Origin: Arctopsyche grandis
Taxonomy: Eukaryota > Arthropoda > Insecta > Trichoptera > Hydropsychidae
Length of the DNA stretch: 64,000 nucleotides
Direction of reading: 5' to 3'
NCBI RefSeq assembly: GCF_051622035.1
Contig: NC_135358.1
Coordinates: forward strand, 9,403,001 to 9,467,000
Under the pieces are notes generated by a model. The model was given only the letters and a program-made list of their open reading frames with translations, did no database searches and was not told where the DNA came from. This document shows positions 9,004 to 20,896 of this stretch, piece by piece (position 1 is the first letter of the stretch; each line of letters opens with the position of its first letter). The position numbers and the translations under genes were made by a program.

Positions 9004-10039
9004 ATAAATGTATGTATGACATATGATTGCCATACATTTTCTTCGCATTCTGTGTTGTATGGGAAAAATAATGGCATTTTTATTTTTCATCTCTAAATTT
9101 AATTACATCATTAACTCGACTGCTTGAATATCCAATTTATCAAATGTTCCGTAACCCAAATATATAAACTACTTAGGATAGTGCATCAATTATACCAATG
9201 CGAGTATGCTAATGAAATTTAATTGAAATATTAACATTATATACAGTCACGTGAAGTCGATGTTAATATTGTACTACTTACATATGTAGATATTTGTATA
9301 AACTCACTTATAATATGTCACATTCGTAAAAAATAAAACCGTGTATTTTTCATGTATAAATTTCTTTTCCAAAAAAAACCTGCATTATATACTTAAATAT
9401 TGTATATAGAATATGTGTGTATTCTTAAGCCACTGTAGCAATACCCAGATCACATTTCGACATTTTTACGCTTGTCTTGCTTTCATGTCAATGTCACACG
9501 TTTTACCCGTTTTCCGATTCGTACGCGCTTCCTTAAACGAAATCCAACACGTTTGTGTGATACGATCCAAAATATAGACAGACCCATGTGAATCTTCAGC
9601 GCCGGCAAAATTGTGTCAACCAAACGAATGGTAAAAATAAACAACACCCAGTCGGTCAATCGATCCAGTTAATTACGTAAACGTTCAGTATGTAAGTATG
9701 ACAGTGCTCTTCAAGCGGTCGAGTTACACTCGATGTTTTCATAGCGTTTTTCCAATTTTCAATACAGTTATCATAACTAGACTAACCTTGATTTGAAACC
9801 TACCTGTTGTCGTAAATACAGCCAGCAACAGTGACGGAAATCGCTAAATGTCTATATGCGCTTGAATTATGACTTATGATTCGTCACTATATCAATAATT
9901 TATTTAATATTAATGTGTATACATAAACACACTACATCTCTCAAACTTGACATAAGAGAAGCATTGCCTATTTTGGAAAATCGTTACTTTTCTTCACCAA
10001 TATGTACATATGTATAATACATTGTATTGATTTTGATTT
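9004..10039. other. AT-rich stretch without recognisable genes
   Basis: No convincing open frame. 9,460-9,700 is less AT-rich but has no identified function. Confidence 0.5.
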
Positions 10040-10568
10040 TTAAATGCTTTTTATTATTACGAAATTATGTTCACAATACATCTTATATCTATTTTAATAG
10101 GTACTGATCTACTGATCATTTTCTATTTTACAATTTAATTTAATTTGGTTAGTAATCACAGTATTATATTATTCTAATGTTAATCTAAAGCATAATAGGA
10201 AAAAGAGCTCAAAAACCTATTTACAATCCTTATAAATGTTCATAGTACATCTAATACATAATATTAATTAAAGACTCTCTAAAGTCGATGATCTAAAGCA
10301 GATTGTGTTTAGGTAATCTGTGTTTATACCTGAAGGGTATAGACATTTTGTTGTAATCACCGAGACTCTTCACAAGTGTGTTAGTATGGTTATTAGTGAT
10401 TCTGTCATAGAATCTACTGGTTAGTTTGTTAGTAATGTCTGTAATAAACGGAATATTATATGTGGCATGCAGTTTTTTCAGGTTAGTATATATGGGTGTA
10501 TTATAAATTATTTTTAGGGATTTATTTTGTATTACTTGGAGCTTGGAAACATTGTATGAAGCTGCTTC
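10040..10568 (-). pseudogene. Jockey-like LINE ORF2 C-terminus and 3' UTR
   Basis: On the minus strand an open frame from about 10,568 to a stop at 10,295-10,293 reads VSKLQVIQNKSLKIIYNTPI, then LKKLHATYNIPFITDIT, then SRFYDRITNNHTNTLVKSLG. This is the classic Jockey-clade C-terminal block ('L..+Q..+LR.I.NAP.Y..N..+H..L.IP.+.......FY.R+..H.N.L+..L'). It has no start codon and is 5'-truncated. About 250 nt of AT-rich 3' UTR follow. It shows no close similarity to the tail of the intact LINE at 50-55 kb, so it is a different family. Confidence 0.75.
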
Positions 10569-10606
10569 CTATTATGAACAAAAGTTGCACTATTATAATA
10601 TATTAT

Positions 10607-11085
10607 ACTAATATTGTATCCGATGACATATCATCGCATGGATATTGGCATATTAAGTAATTAAATAAAAAAAAATTAAACCTAATGTGTCGTCGGTCAT
10701 GTGTTCTATCCACTCACGGTCGAACTTTTTTCAAATAACTTTTAAATATATTTAATTTAATATTTATGTTTAATTGTTTAAAATAGTAAAATTTACCTAC
10801 CTACATACATATAAACAATATAAAAAACACCGATAGAAAAATTAATTAAATAATAAATGGCGGTAAATTCTCTGCCAAGCGGAAGCATTAGTAGCGATCA
10901 GCATATATAGAAGTTTTTTTATTTTGTTATTGTATTTTTATATACGTTTTGGTAGTGGTTTAGCTGTGACGTATGTACATATGTATGCGAATCAAAACGA
11001 CTATTGAAGTACAGCGAGCGTTATCTCAGACAGACAGGCAAACAGACAGACTGAATAGCGATATTATATACATATATGATATGAT
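10607..11085 (-). mobile_element. Helitron-like non-autonomous element, copy 1 (degenerate ends)
   Basis: Aligns along most of its length with 15,014-15,404: shared blocks include ACACCGATAGAAAAATT, AAATGGCGGTAAATT, GCCAAGCGGAAGCATTAGT and TACAGCGAGCGTTATCTCAG. The terminal CTAGT has decayed (CTAATATTGTATCCGATGAC at the plus-strand left edge). Confidence 0.6.
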
Positions 11086-13085
11086 ATAATGATATGATCA
11101 AAAATATGTTTGATATTACCTCACAGCTTTTATTCCAGACAATATGGAGAATAGACCAATCCATCATCGTTCATATAAATAATATATAGATAATACGATA
11201 AAATAATTAATATAATATCATGATAATAATATTACATAAATAATAATAATAAGAAAGTCAATTTATGGCGGATAGAGAAGTAGCTTGCATCATACAGAGA
11301 TGAGCGGAAATGAGAAGCCGCAGCAGTAAGCAAACAATTTGACGATACATATCACACGACGACGTAGGGAGGCCACTCTCAACCTTGAGAATTGCCTCCA
11401 AGTGACGCGCATGCCCTTCTACAAACATTTGCGAAGAGCTGCAACCTCTCGGTAGCCCAAAAAGAGCCCGGTAGCAGTTCTTGTATTATACTTTTATCCT
11501 CTTCATTGTCTCCTGCTTGTATTTCATCCATAGTTCACCAGTACAGAGGCTAGTACAAAAGGACAAATAATCGTCTCTTTACCTCTTGACATACTGGAGT
11601 GGTAAAACCGTCTTGCTAGCATATTTACTCTTACACATATTGTTTCAAGATTTCATCCATCCAAAATTATCTTAGGAACAAAATGAGGACCTGGACCGTA
11701 TCGGAAAATCAAGATCAATCATTTACTCGTATTATAATGCATCAATGCATTTATTAAATCAACTGAATCTGGATACATACATAGTGTTGAAAGGTGAGCT
11801 AGTGACCTACCTTACAAACAAGAAAAAAGCCTTTAAAACAAGATCGACTTGATCGGAAGATGCTATTTATTTCGAGCGTCTATGTTAAATCTCTCGGGAG
11901 CAGTCCCTTTTCAGCGAATGCTTCGCATTTAGGTTCCCGTCTCAATCATTCAGACAGATTCAATTGAAATGTTTAAAGGAAATGTGCCAATCTTATCTGC
12001 ATATATAGGAATACTAAAAAATATAGTGTATTTTTTGAATTCATAATTTACTTCCTTGAAAATTGTTCATAAGAATGGAAACATTCCGTGAAAAAACAGT
12101 TGTTTCAACCATTTAAGCCTTAGCCTGTGAAACTTTCAACATTCAATGAGCAAATAAAGCCGTAGCTTTTTCCACAACTTGTCAACACAGTAATTGGAGA
12201 GTCAGTGTCGCTCAACGGTCACGCGAGCAATCGAACCTATCCTCGTCTAAGCCTGGGTGCTTATGATGAGCCACAGACAGACATACGGACATACGGTTTC
12301 CCATGGCACTGTGTCAGTGAGGTTCTTGCTCAGAAGTCCCGCTACCAGGATGTCCCTCTTCGGGGACAGGTTTGTCATTACATAGGCCGACAACCGACCG
12401 GGTTACCGCTTCTTGTTTTGAACTTGAACGTTGTCATTGTCGCATCGGCAATTATTTCATTAGTTTATGTGGCGTTGAAATAATAACCGAGAGCTAAATC
12501 AAATGTCTCTGATGAGTGACAACCGTTTGTCTTCTCGTCTACTGTGCTGTGGTGAGCGCAGTTCTGCGAAACGTTTAAAATCGTGCGTAATTGCGCACGC
12601 TTTGTGCCTTTTGCGCAAAGTTTAAATTTAAATTTTTACTTTGCACTTAATAAAAGTTTATTTCTGGGGTGGAGTTCTTTAATATCCTTGCGTCCGGTGA
12701 GGTGGATATTTTTCGATGTGACCTTTAATTAAAAAAATTTCACTCGTGAACTTCTCCCTTAATCACGCCTTCAAGTTTTTTCGAGAGATATTTCCAAAGG
12801 GTCGCTCACACTAAAAGCATGCTAGAAAAATTATTTTGGTGTACATTTGGTATAAATAATTATTTATTTTCGAAATTTGTCTGGTTAAATTGATTTGTTC
12901 GCATTTCATTACAAACATACCTACCTGGCTTCGGGTACTCATTCAATACCTGTACCTTTTCAACGCAGAATTCCCTCATATTTACTAAGACGAAATTCCT
13001 CTGTAAGGATTATTCAATTTCATCTTGAAAGGAATACCTGAATGCCCTTTTGTATACCGACATAATTATAATTTACAACATTACT

Positions 13086-13090
<5 letters not shown>
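11086..13090. other. unresolved stretch, possibly containing old LINE debris
   Basis: 11,275-11,640 on the minus strand looks like decayed LINE sequence (for example ATGLFLGYREVAALRKC), but I cannot place it in a clade. 12,205-12,483 is an open frame of 92 codons with a higher GC content, without recognisable domains. 12,570-12,625 has several short palindromes (GTGCGTAATTGCGCAC, TTTGTGCCTTTTGCGCAAA). Confidence 0.35.

Positions 13091-13091
<1 letters not shown>

Positions 13092-13156
<65 letters not shown>
13092..13156. repeat. (AT)n microsatellite
   Basis: About 65 bp of AT dinucleotide followed by ATACATATATG. Confidence 0.97.
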
Positions 13157-13162
<6 letters not shown>

Positions 13163-13164
13163 TG

Positions 13165-13680
13165 TTAAAGTCAAAGTGTCTTTTCAGTTGTAATATAATC
13201 CAACTGACGTTTTAGGTAATTCATATTCGAATACAATCCAACTAGTAAATTATATCTCTACAAGCGCAAAAACACTTTCAACAATGTGCGCCACTTGTAA
13301 TATAACAATTTAGTTTTGACAGCTATGATGTTTTAAAATTCAATAATGCGTTAATATTTGCTAGGTATTACGAATAAAGGTAATTCTAAGAATATGTTCA
13401 AAACAAAAATGTGACTTTCCAACTCAATTTACTAGTTGAGTGACGTTTTCACGAAAACCTGACCTCTCCATTTAAACTGGTACCAACTTATAGTTGAACT
13501 GTATTTTCAGTTATAGTATATTTTGACCGGTTGGAATATAATTCGCCATATGAATGAGCTCACGTTAGTGAAACACAATATGTTCTAACTAGCCAAAATA
13601 TATTACAACTGAAAATACACTTCAACTATAGCGGTGGTTGGCACATGTTAGATGGAATATATTCCAACTAACATGGTCCA
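13165..13680 (+). repeat. interspersed repeat (about 515 bp), uninterrupted copy
   Basis: Starts near TTTTCAGTTGTAATATAATC and ends near GGAATATATTCCAACTAAC. Subterminal segments such as GTTGGAATATA / TATATTCCAAC recur in both orientations, giving it a MITE-like look. It aligns with 26,915-27,272 plus 29,062-29,275, and here GTATTTTCAGTTATAG at 13,501-13,516 is uninterrupted; in the other copy a hAT element sits exactly at this ATTTTCAG. Confidence 0.75.
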
Positions 13681-14030
13681 AAAAAAAGGGTGCATGTTAA
13701 CCGACCGGCATAGAGAGATTATGAATTCTGAAATAAGCGTGTACGAGCTGCATGTTATTGCTATCGATCTAATATACCAACTTAATGGTAATTCTGGTAA
13801 TTCTGCGTAATTCATGGTAATTCTGCGCGCTCACATTAATACGGGAGGAAAAGCCTGTTCCTCTTGTTCCTGTTGTATCCTGCTCGCACAAATTAAGTGA
13901 GTATGTACCGTTTACCATGCACCCTTTTTTTTTTGATCTTTCGACTTAAGATCTTTCGATTTTCGATCTTTGCCTTCCGATATTTGCGTTTTCCGGTATT
14001 TCACATTCCGGCCCGTGAGGTAGACCCATG
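13680..14030. mobile_element. rearranged partial copy of the 2,545-2,948 palindrome
   Basis: The right arm (CGGGAGGAAAAGCCTGTTCC through GATCTTTGCCTTCCGATATT to GTAGACCCA) is well conserved. The left arm is reduced to the AAAAAAAAGGGTGCATG segment, and the middle is replaced by about 125 bp of unrelated sequence. The open frame here on the minus strand is the palindrome arm, not a gene. It abuts the end of the preceding repeat. Confidence 0.7.
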
Positions 14031-15013
14031 TGACATATGCTTTGGTTCCATTAGACAAATTTAAATTTAAAAAATCATAAGTGTCAATATATTGTATGAA
14101 TTTCAATACAAAAAGAAAAAAAATAATGAACAATATTTTAAATTCAAAATAATAAAGAAAAAACTAAATAAAACAAAGGAATCGTATCGTTGCACGGCAA
14201 ATACAATAACTGAACTCAATAATGGCCGCCCGCGTGAAAAACAGTAGACTGTCAAAATTTTCAGGTATACAATACATATGTATGTATTTATGAATATATG
14301 GAGTCGAATAAATCAAAAATCTGCCGGCTGAATCTACAATAATATATGTATGTACTATATGCTATTTTAATTTCACTCAGATCTAACGAACTTTTCAATT
14401 TAACAGGCAACCAACCCTTACAGCCCCAGGCGTTTCCACCAAAATTCAGACTTCACTGCAGTTTGCATAGGAAATAACAAAGTGAAGCCAGTAAAAAGCT
14501 TCGTAAAAAATGCCCCAAGAAAAAATCAACTTTTCACATACCAACACCACTGAAGTGAGTTATTAATGTAAACATACATATACATATTTTATATTATTAA
14601 ACGTGTCAATTTTGTAATAGAACTCATTTAGAGCGTTAAATAAAAATCTAGTATGGCAGTGCCAAACTTGATTGTTGGAATCAATAGTAGGATTTTTTTT
14701 CTATTTTCTATTTAAAATACGTATAATAAATTAATTAGCGAATTTTAAAAGTCAAAAATATATAATATATATTTTAACACATTTTTTCCGTAATATTATG
14801 GGCAAATTTTGCTAATTTTTCCCTTCAAAACGCAAAAACCATTGCCTGACTGAACGTCACCAGGCAAAATTAATTTGCCTGGTGACGTAAGTTACATTTA
14901 AATCAGTGGCATGTTTAAATTACATACCAGATTTCGCAAATATTAAAGCAAGGAAGAAGAAAATTTAAAATCGGTGAACTTATAATTTATTTATGTACTA
15001 TTTGGATATTTAT
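14031..15013. other. AT-rich stretch without recognisable genes
   Basis: No coding signature or repeat partner was seen. A short inverted pair CAGGCAAAATTAATTTGCCTG at about 14,862-14,882 is a near-perfect palindrome. Confidence 0.45.
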
Positions 15014-15404
15014 TACTAGTGTTGTACCCGATGAAATATCATCACATGGGTGTTTTTTCTCACTCGCGGTAAGATTTTTTTCTAATACCTTTTAAATACA
15101 TTTAATTTAATATTCATATTTAATTGTTTAATATGAAAAAAAAATGGTAAAAACTACCTACCTAAGTATAAACAATATAAAACACCGATAGAAAAATTCA
15201 TTAATTAAATAAATTTTCAATAGATGGCGGTAAATTATCTGCCAAGCGGAAACATTAGTAGCGATCAGTATATATAGAAACTTTTTATTTTTTCTTTTCT
15301 TTTGTTTCATATGTATGTCGAATCGAAACGACTATTAAAGTACAGCGAGCGTTATCTCAGACATGCAGTCAGTCTGCCGAATAGCGATATTATATATCAC
15401 ATGA
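15014..15404 (-). mobile_element. Helitron-like non-autonomous element, copy 2
   Basis: In minus orientation it begins TCATGTGATATATAATATCG and ends TCATCGGGTACAACACTAGT. TC at the start and CTAGT at the end of a CGGGT-rich tail fit the very common arthropod Helitron-like non-autonomous elements. It aligns with 10,607-11,085. No coding capacity. Confidence 0.6.
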
Positions 15405-15604
15405 TTAGGTTTTGATCAAAAAAGACTTGGCCAGAGTATTTCATCAGGTAAAAGTCGAGTTAATTCAGGGCACGGCAATACTAAAGTACTCGCAAAGAGC
15501 AACCAGAGACAGGAAGGAGTGGGTCGTCCGATCCTCGCTGTCCGCCCTGTCGAGAATTCCTCCTTTTACGACATTTCTTCATCTTATTGTCTGTTGATTT
15601 TTCA

Positions 15605-16005
15605 GGATGCGGTGCATCCGCTCTAAAATCGCCAGACAAATTGAACGACAGATTAACGGACGGCTGCTTTAAATGCAATTCTCGAATGATAGATTGCACA
15701 TCAGATGACGGGTAACCTTTCGATGTGCACAGATGCAATTATTAAAATGGTAATTATTAAAATTGAGTTGGATCTTTCAGGCGAGTTTAATAAGGCAAGA
15801 TTCGATAAGTTCCGAATCTTGCCTTATTAAACTCGCCAGAAAGATCCAACTCAATTTTAATAATTGCATCTGTGCACATCGAAAGGTTACTCGTCATCTG
15901 ATGTGCAATCTATCATTCGAGAAAACGAGAATTACGTTTAAAGCTGCCTTTCTGTTAATCTGTCGTTCGTTTGTCTGGCGATTTTAGAGCGGATGCACCA
16001 AACCC
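15605..16005. mobile_element. 401-bp palindromic MITE with 9-bp target duplication, copy 1
   Basis: The two arms are nearly perfect inverse complements: GGTGCATCCGCTCTAAAATC at 15,611 matches GATTTTAGAGCGGATGCACC ending at 15,999, and the arms pair inward to GAATCTTGCCTTATTAAACT at the centre (about 15,805). GATTTTTCA at 15,596-15,604 is repeated exactly at 16,006-16,014. A 9-bp duplication points to a Mutator-like (MULE) origin; this is inference from family knowledge. The open frames at 15,481-15,987 are arm artefacts. A second copy lies inverted at 38,389-38,782. Confidence 0.85.
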
Positions 16006-16099
16006 GATTTTTCAATAAATAAAATAAAAAAGATAGCAGCTCGTTGTAATAAATATTAAACTAGGGCGTATGTAGTTCTACGTTTAAACACTATTTAAA

Positions 16100-16851
16100 A
16101 GCTATTTTTTTTTTTTGTCATTCAATCGCTCGTTCGTCCGACGTGAACGAACCTCAAAAGACTGTCTAATTTTTGCGATAAGCAAATCACACGTGGCCGT
16201 AAAGGAGAAGGGAGGAATAAAAGAGAGGAAGGGTGGAGACGTCGTCTGGTCGGTGGCTGCAGGGGGCGACCGCCCGCGCCCCCGGCTGCGCCCCCCGACC
16301 CCCCTCGCACCCCACCCCGCCCCACCCGGCGGTCGATACCGGCGCCGGCCCCCGCCGCAGTCGCTGCCGGCTATCCGCCGACGACGCACGCATTGCGCAA
16401 CTCTTCGCCGGAAGTCGCCTACGACCCCCCACCCGCCCACCCACCCCCCTCCGACCCCCTCTCTCTCCCCGTCAATCAACCGGAAAAACGCGAGCGCCGC
16501 GGTCGTAAACAGCGCGACGTCCGACCATCCCCCCGCGAGCGACAAGTGCATCCGACCGACCCGCCCCACCCCCCCAATTCCAAATCCGCAGTGTTTGTTT
16601 TTATACATTTTATTTCGCCGAATCCCGTCCCGATTTTTTCTGGAATTATTATTATTATTTGTGTGGTGTGTTTATTATTATTATTATTATTATTATCATC
16701 ATCACCGTCATCATCATCATCAACATCGTCATCGTTTAAATCTATCTCGCACTTGTGTTACTGCCGTTTCTGCTCGACTTCTCCGTACAAGTCCACGCTC
16801 TTCTTCTGAAGCTTGGATTGTTTGTTTTCCTACCCGCGCTCGCATCAACAA
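16100..16851 (+). promoter_or_regulatory. GC-rich promoter and ATG-free 5'-leader exon ending at a splice donor
   Basis: In this AT-rich window the interval is very C/G-rich (16,255-16,600) with many CpG dinucleotides, then runs through TTA and TCA trinucleotide repeats and ends GCATCAACAAG/GTATGT with the donor at 16,852. I read the plus strand from 16,081 to the donor and found no ATG at all in about 770 nt. That is the pattern of a long 5' leader under selection against upstream starts. The transcription start is not fixed; TCATTCAATCG at about 16,118 is initiator-like. The long open frames here lack an ATG and encode low-complexity Pro/Arg/His runs, so they are not taken as proteins. The following DNA would be the first intron. 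Confidence 0.6.
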
Positions 16852-16852
16852 G

Positions 16853-18648
16853 GTATGTCAACAACATATTTTCAACACATACATATATATACAATGTACA
16901 TATTTTCAACACATAAATAATGCACGCGTACTGAGCATAGTCATGCGCGTACATATCGTCGATTCGTACATTGTACGTGTGAACGATTAGATAAAATTTT
17001 CAATTGCAACATTATAAACTAACTCCAATTTTCGCTTCTATCGTGGTTGACACTGATTTATATTAGCCGTTCGTGTTTGATTTTTTTTTTGTGCATGTTT
17101 ACCGCGTCGTTTCTGTCTAAATAATTATTGGATACTTAGTGGGTGTGTGTGTATGTGTGTGTTTTCGTTGAATAATTCATGCATTTATTTTATTTGGATA
17201 CATATGTATGTATGTACATATATAGGAATTTTGTCAAACCGCTTTGTGGATAACTCTCGAGATAAATTACCGTTTGGATAAAAGCGTTCATTGCATTCGC
17301 ATTGTGAAATAATCCGTTTGCCGAGTTTTATTTATATTTATTTGTATTGATTCGGCACGGTATCAGTGACAATTATAATTTGCAGGTAGATAACATAAAC
17401 AATGCGCGACAAATGTGTGTGTGTGTGTGTGTGTGTGTAATTCGAACGTACCGGTTCGTATTGATCCATAGCGGCATTGAATGAAAGACTTCCCCTAAAA
17501 TATCTCCACTAAATCTTTGCGGTGTGTTGCTAAGTTACATCCCTAACTTAATTATCTCACTTGTGAGTGATTGCGTGCGTCTATTTAGTGATACGTCGTA
17601 GTTGTTCTTCGGCTTTTAGCGGGCTTTTTTTCTCTGTCGATGCCGTGTAATATATCAATTGTGCCACATTAGCGGCTTTTTTTCAATATCTATCTGGTCA
17701 TACCGCAATCGGCTATATAGCGAACCGTTTTAAAAGCGACTTGGGTCAGCGGCTCGCTCGAACATGTCTACTACATACATACACTCGACGGTGTTGCACA
17801 AGTGCAAATGGCCGACCAACCGTAAAAATATGTATTGAATGCGTTTTGAAATAAGATATTACTACACGGTTGGTATTTATTGGCTTTGTCGCATCGCCGA
17901 AGATAGGTGGTGGCGTAGAAGAAACCGAGCACTCTCCGTCTTCCTCTCCATTTCTATTGTGCAACCGTCTCCAGGCTCCGTCCAACCTGTCCAATCGGTT
18001 ATGATTCACCGTGTTTGAACTCGCTCTATGCGATCTTTTACCTCTTGGCATTTTAAATGCGAGGCTTTCTTGTTTGTGTGTGTGTGGGAAAAATTTGGAA
18101 ATTCGATTAATTGCGTCACATCTTCCACTAGCCAAGACCTTGGATGGCAATCTTTTTTTTTCTCGATTGATTCTTCAAATCTTCCAATCGAACACAATTG
18201 ATATCGGACACTTTTCGTTTTTTTGTCTTGTCTGAATTAATCGTTGAATGTTATTAATCATCTGTATGTATGTACTTCGACTTCGAGCTAGCTGTTCAAG
18301 GGTAAACTTTTTACTTTAAATTTGGTCAGTCGCTATTGAGTGCGGAGTAGTACATATAATTCGTATTTTTATAAATTGTTTGAATTTCTAGCTGAGATCC
18401 TCACTTTTATGAGTACATATGTACATATGTATGTAGTCCCTATGTATGTATGTGTACTCACGAAAGTTAAATTGAATCTACCCTCTTCCAGAATCAAATT
18501 TACTCATCCGGCGGCCGGCAACAATGCCATGGAATGTCAATTTCATCCAACTTACATATTTCAATTTCAGTATCTGAATTTATAAAATTGTAAATTCTCA
18601 AAGGAGTATATAATTTTAATTCCCAGTCCAACATATGTATGTACATAT
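16853..18648 (+). other. probable first-intron DNA
   Basis: Follows the donor at 16,852. Contains a (TG)n run at 17,409-17,431 and simple TACATATGTATG repeats. No convincing exon. A plus-strand acceptor-like CTCTTCCAG at about 18,490 precedes an open stretch but has no donor I trust. Confidence 0.4.
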
Positions 18649-18902
18649 GAGCCGTTATATTTGAAAGTGGCATAAATCCACTTCTTCATTTCGAGAAATA
18701 GATATTTCGCAAAACATTAAATATAATATTTTACCTTTAACAAAATTTTAAAATATGGCCTGTAATATATTTATTCTGCTTTCCCGAAATTTTGGACATA
18801 TCTAATTATTATAAGTAATAACAATTTATGAATTAAGTCAAACAGAAATAGTGTTTTTGGAACTGAAAATTGGACTTCCGCCTCTTTTAAATATAACGGC
18901 TC
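18649..18902. mobile_element. 254-bp TIR element (AGCCGTTATATTT family), full copy
   Basis: The left end GAGCCGTTATATTTGAAAGT and the right end CTTTTAAATATAACGGCTC are inverted repeats. Flanks TACATATG and CACATATG (7 of 8) suggest a hAT-like 8-bp duplication if the ends are AGCCG...CGGCT, though this motif is common in the window. The interior aligns in opposite orientation with 58,825-59,062. Confidence 0.65.
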
Positions 18903-20896
18903 ACATATGTATGTAAGTAGTTCGTAAGATTTAAATATCGAAACATTGACATTCAAAAGAAAGTTCCCTTTAAATTTTATTTGTTTTTTTTTTATATTTT
19001 CTAATCGTATTCTCCCTCCCTCTTTTCGAATGACACTCAACTTAGTGTTTTTCTTTTCACAATATACGGCACTGTATTGCATGGCTTCCAAAGTTGTAAT
19101 TTTTATTTTTTCACGCGGTGACGCAGTGATTCGTTGATGATTTAACAGTTTACACAATTTTTATCTCAAATCTTGTTATGTTTTCGGTTATCGCACTTCC
19201 TTTTAGCGCTTTGTTTCCCGCATATTCGAAACGCAAACATTGCACACTCCATCAATAACTTCAAACATCCCATCGCATCGCATCGGCTTGGTCACGGTCA
19301 AGGTGTGCTATTACCAATTAGAGCTATCCTCGTGTATGTAAATATTAACCAGTGTTAAATGTCGGCACTTTACATCTACGATTTTTATTTAAGTTTCCTT
19401 TTTTTCGTTAACAACGATTGACTTTGAAAATACATCGCCTAATTGCCGTCCGCGTATGATGACCGTTCTCCGGCGAAACAACAACAACAAAAAAGATTGT
19501 CGGCACATAAATGGAACAAATTGCATTTTTTTGTAGTAATTTCATAGGCGATTATTACCGAGTTGTTGCTTGTAATTTTCACTTGCGATTCGCGAGCGGA
19601 GGATTCCCTCGGGATACGTTACGTATGAAATTTAGTCATATTGTCTCAATTACCGCGCTACGAATTTTGTTCAATTACTGAAAGTGTAGGCTTTCGGAAC
19701 GCTGATGCACCCATACCACGCATATCGACGTGTTTGCACACACGTATAATACATATTACCATTTAAAAGCTATTATACAGTCCGGCATGGTTGTTCAAAT
19801 AAGCCGACTTGGAATAAACTTACGTAATTTATTGCACACTTTGCAAAAAAAGCCGTGTTGGCTGGCCTTCGTTTTATAATCTGCTTGAATGGTCTGGGTA
19901 TAAAAATCGACCGGCCGAATATTTAAATTATAATAAATAAATAAATAGAAAAGAAGGAGAGGAGAAAAAAAAAAGGAAAAATGTTGAACATACACATTGT
20001 AAATCTTTTTTTGGCTCGTATATACATATATGTATATATGTACGTACACTTTGCGTTTGGTGAACTTTGCATATAATTAGTACGATTAGGTTCGAACAAA
20101 AGTTCAACACTTGACGAGTTTTTATCTCGTTCGGTATGTAATTTTGCTTGTTTATGGTCGCAAAAAATCGGGCGATTTCATTATCGACGTTTTTTGCTAA
20201 TAACAGTGATTTAAATCCGAGGATTTTTTTCCCCATTAGGTATATATTATTAGGGATGCGTTGAATTGAATGAACTCATCTTATATAATTGCTCATCTCT
20301 AATTCCACAGATTGTGTATCGATGCCTGGCTCATCGATAAATTTTACCTACCTAACCTAACCTAATCTTGTAGTAAAAAAATGTCGATGAATCGAGTGTC
20401 GATAAACTCTGAGTCGACAGATAAGTGGACACCCACAACGCATAGTGATGACTAGATGTAGGGACATGTCAAGCTGTAACGATTATAATATATCATGGGT
20501 GGAGCTTGTTTCCAGGACCACACCATCAACGTGTCAACGCATTTATTTGTCATTTGGAGTAACTCGATCTGGATGGGATTTCTATTCGACTGGCAGACCC
20601 CTATGTAATACAACTATGACTTTGTTCAATTTCTAAACAAATATGTAACTCTCGATTTTATACGATAAATTTTATTTATTAAATTAATAGCATACATACG
20701 TAAGTTCCCTAATTCTATTTATGTTATAATTAAAACGTATTTTTTACTACAATAATTAAAGCTTTAGTTCCGTTTGGTCATTAGCACATTTAAACTTTGG
20801 ATCGTGGCATGATTTTTAAATCAATTCGCCTTATAGTATTTCCGTGTGAAATGTGAACGTATTCGTTGATCCTCTTTATTGAAGCTCTCCTTGAAG
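18903..20896. other. stretch without recognisable genes
   Basis: AT-rich to mixed sequence with short chance frames. No coding signature was seen apart from the short telomere-like run noted separately. Confidence 0.45.
20351..20365. repeat. three CCTAA units (insect telomere-type motif)
   Basis: CCTAACCTAACCTAA preceded by a CCTAC unit. (TTAGG)n is the common insect telomere repeat; so short a run may be chance or a small interstitial trace. Confidence 0.4.

Noticed and set aside
12205..12483. 92-codon GC-richer open frame
   Set aside because: No recognised domain, no splice or promoter context; kept only as a remark.
15481..15987. Open frames at 15,481-15,987 and 38,371-38,616 with nearly the same protein
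   Set aside because: They are arms of the palindromic MITE; the similarity is due to the repeat and not to a gene family.
16115..16990. Long open frame of 291 codons and several overlapping frames on both strands in the GC-rich tract
   Set aside because: No ATG start, content of Pro/Arg, Tyr and His runs from simple sequence, and it reads through a good splice donor. Taken as an untranslated leader.
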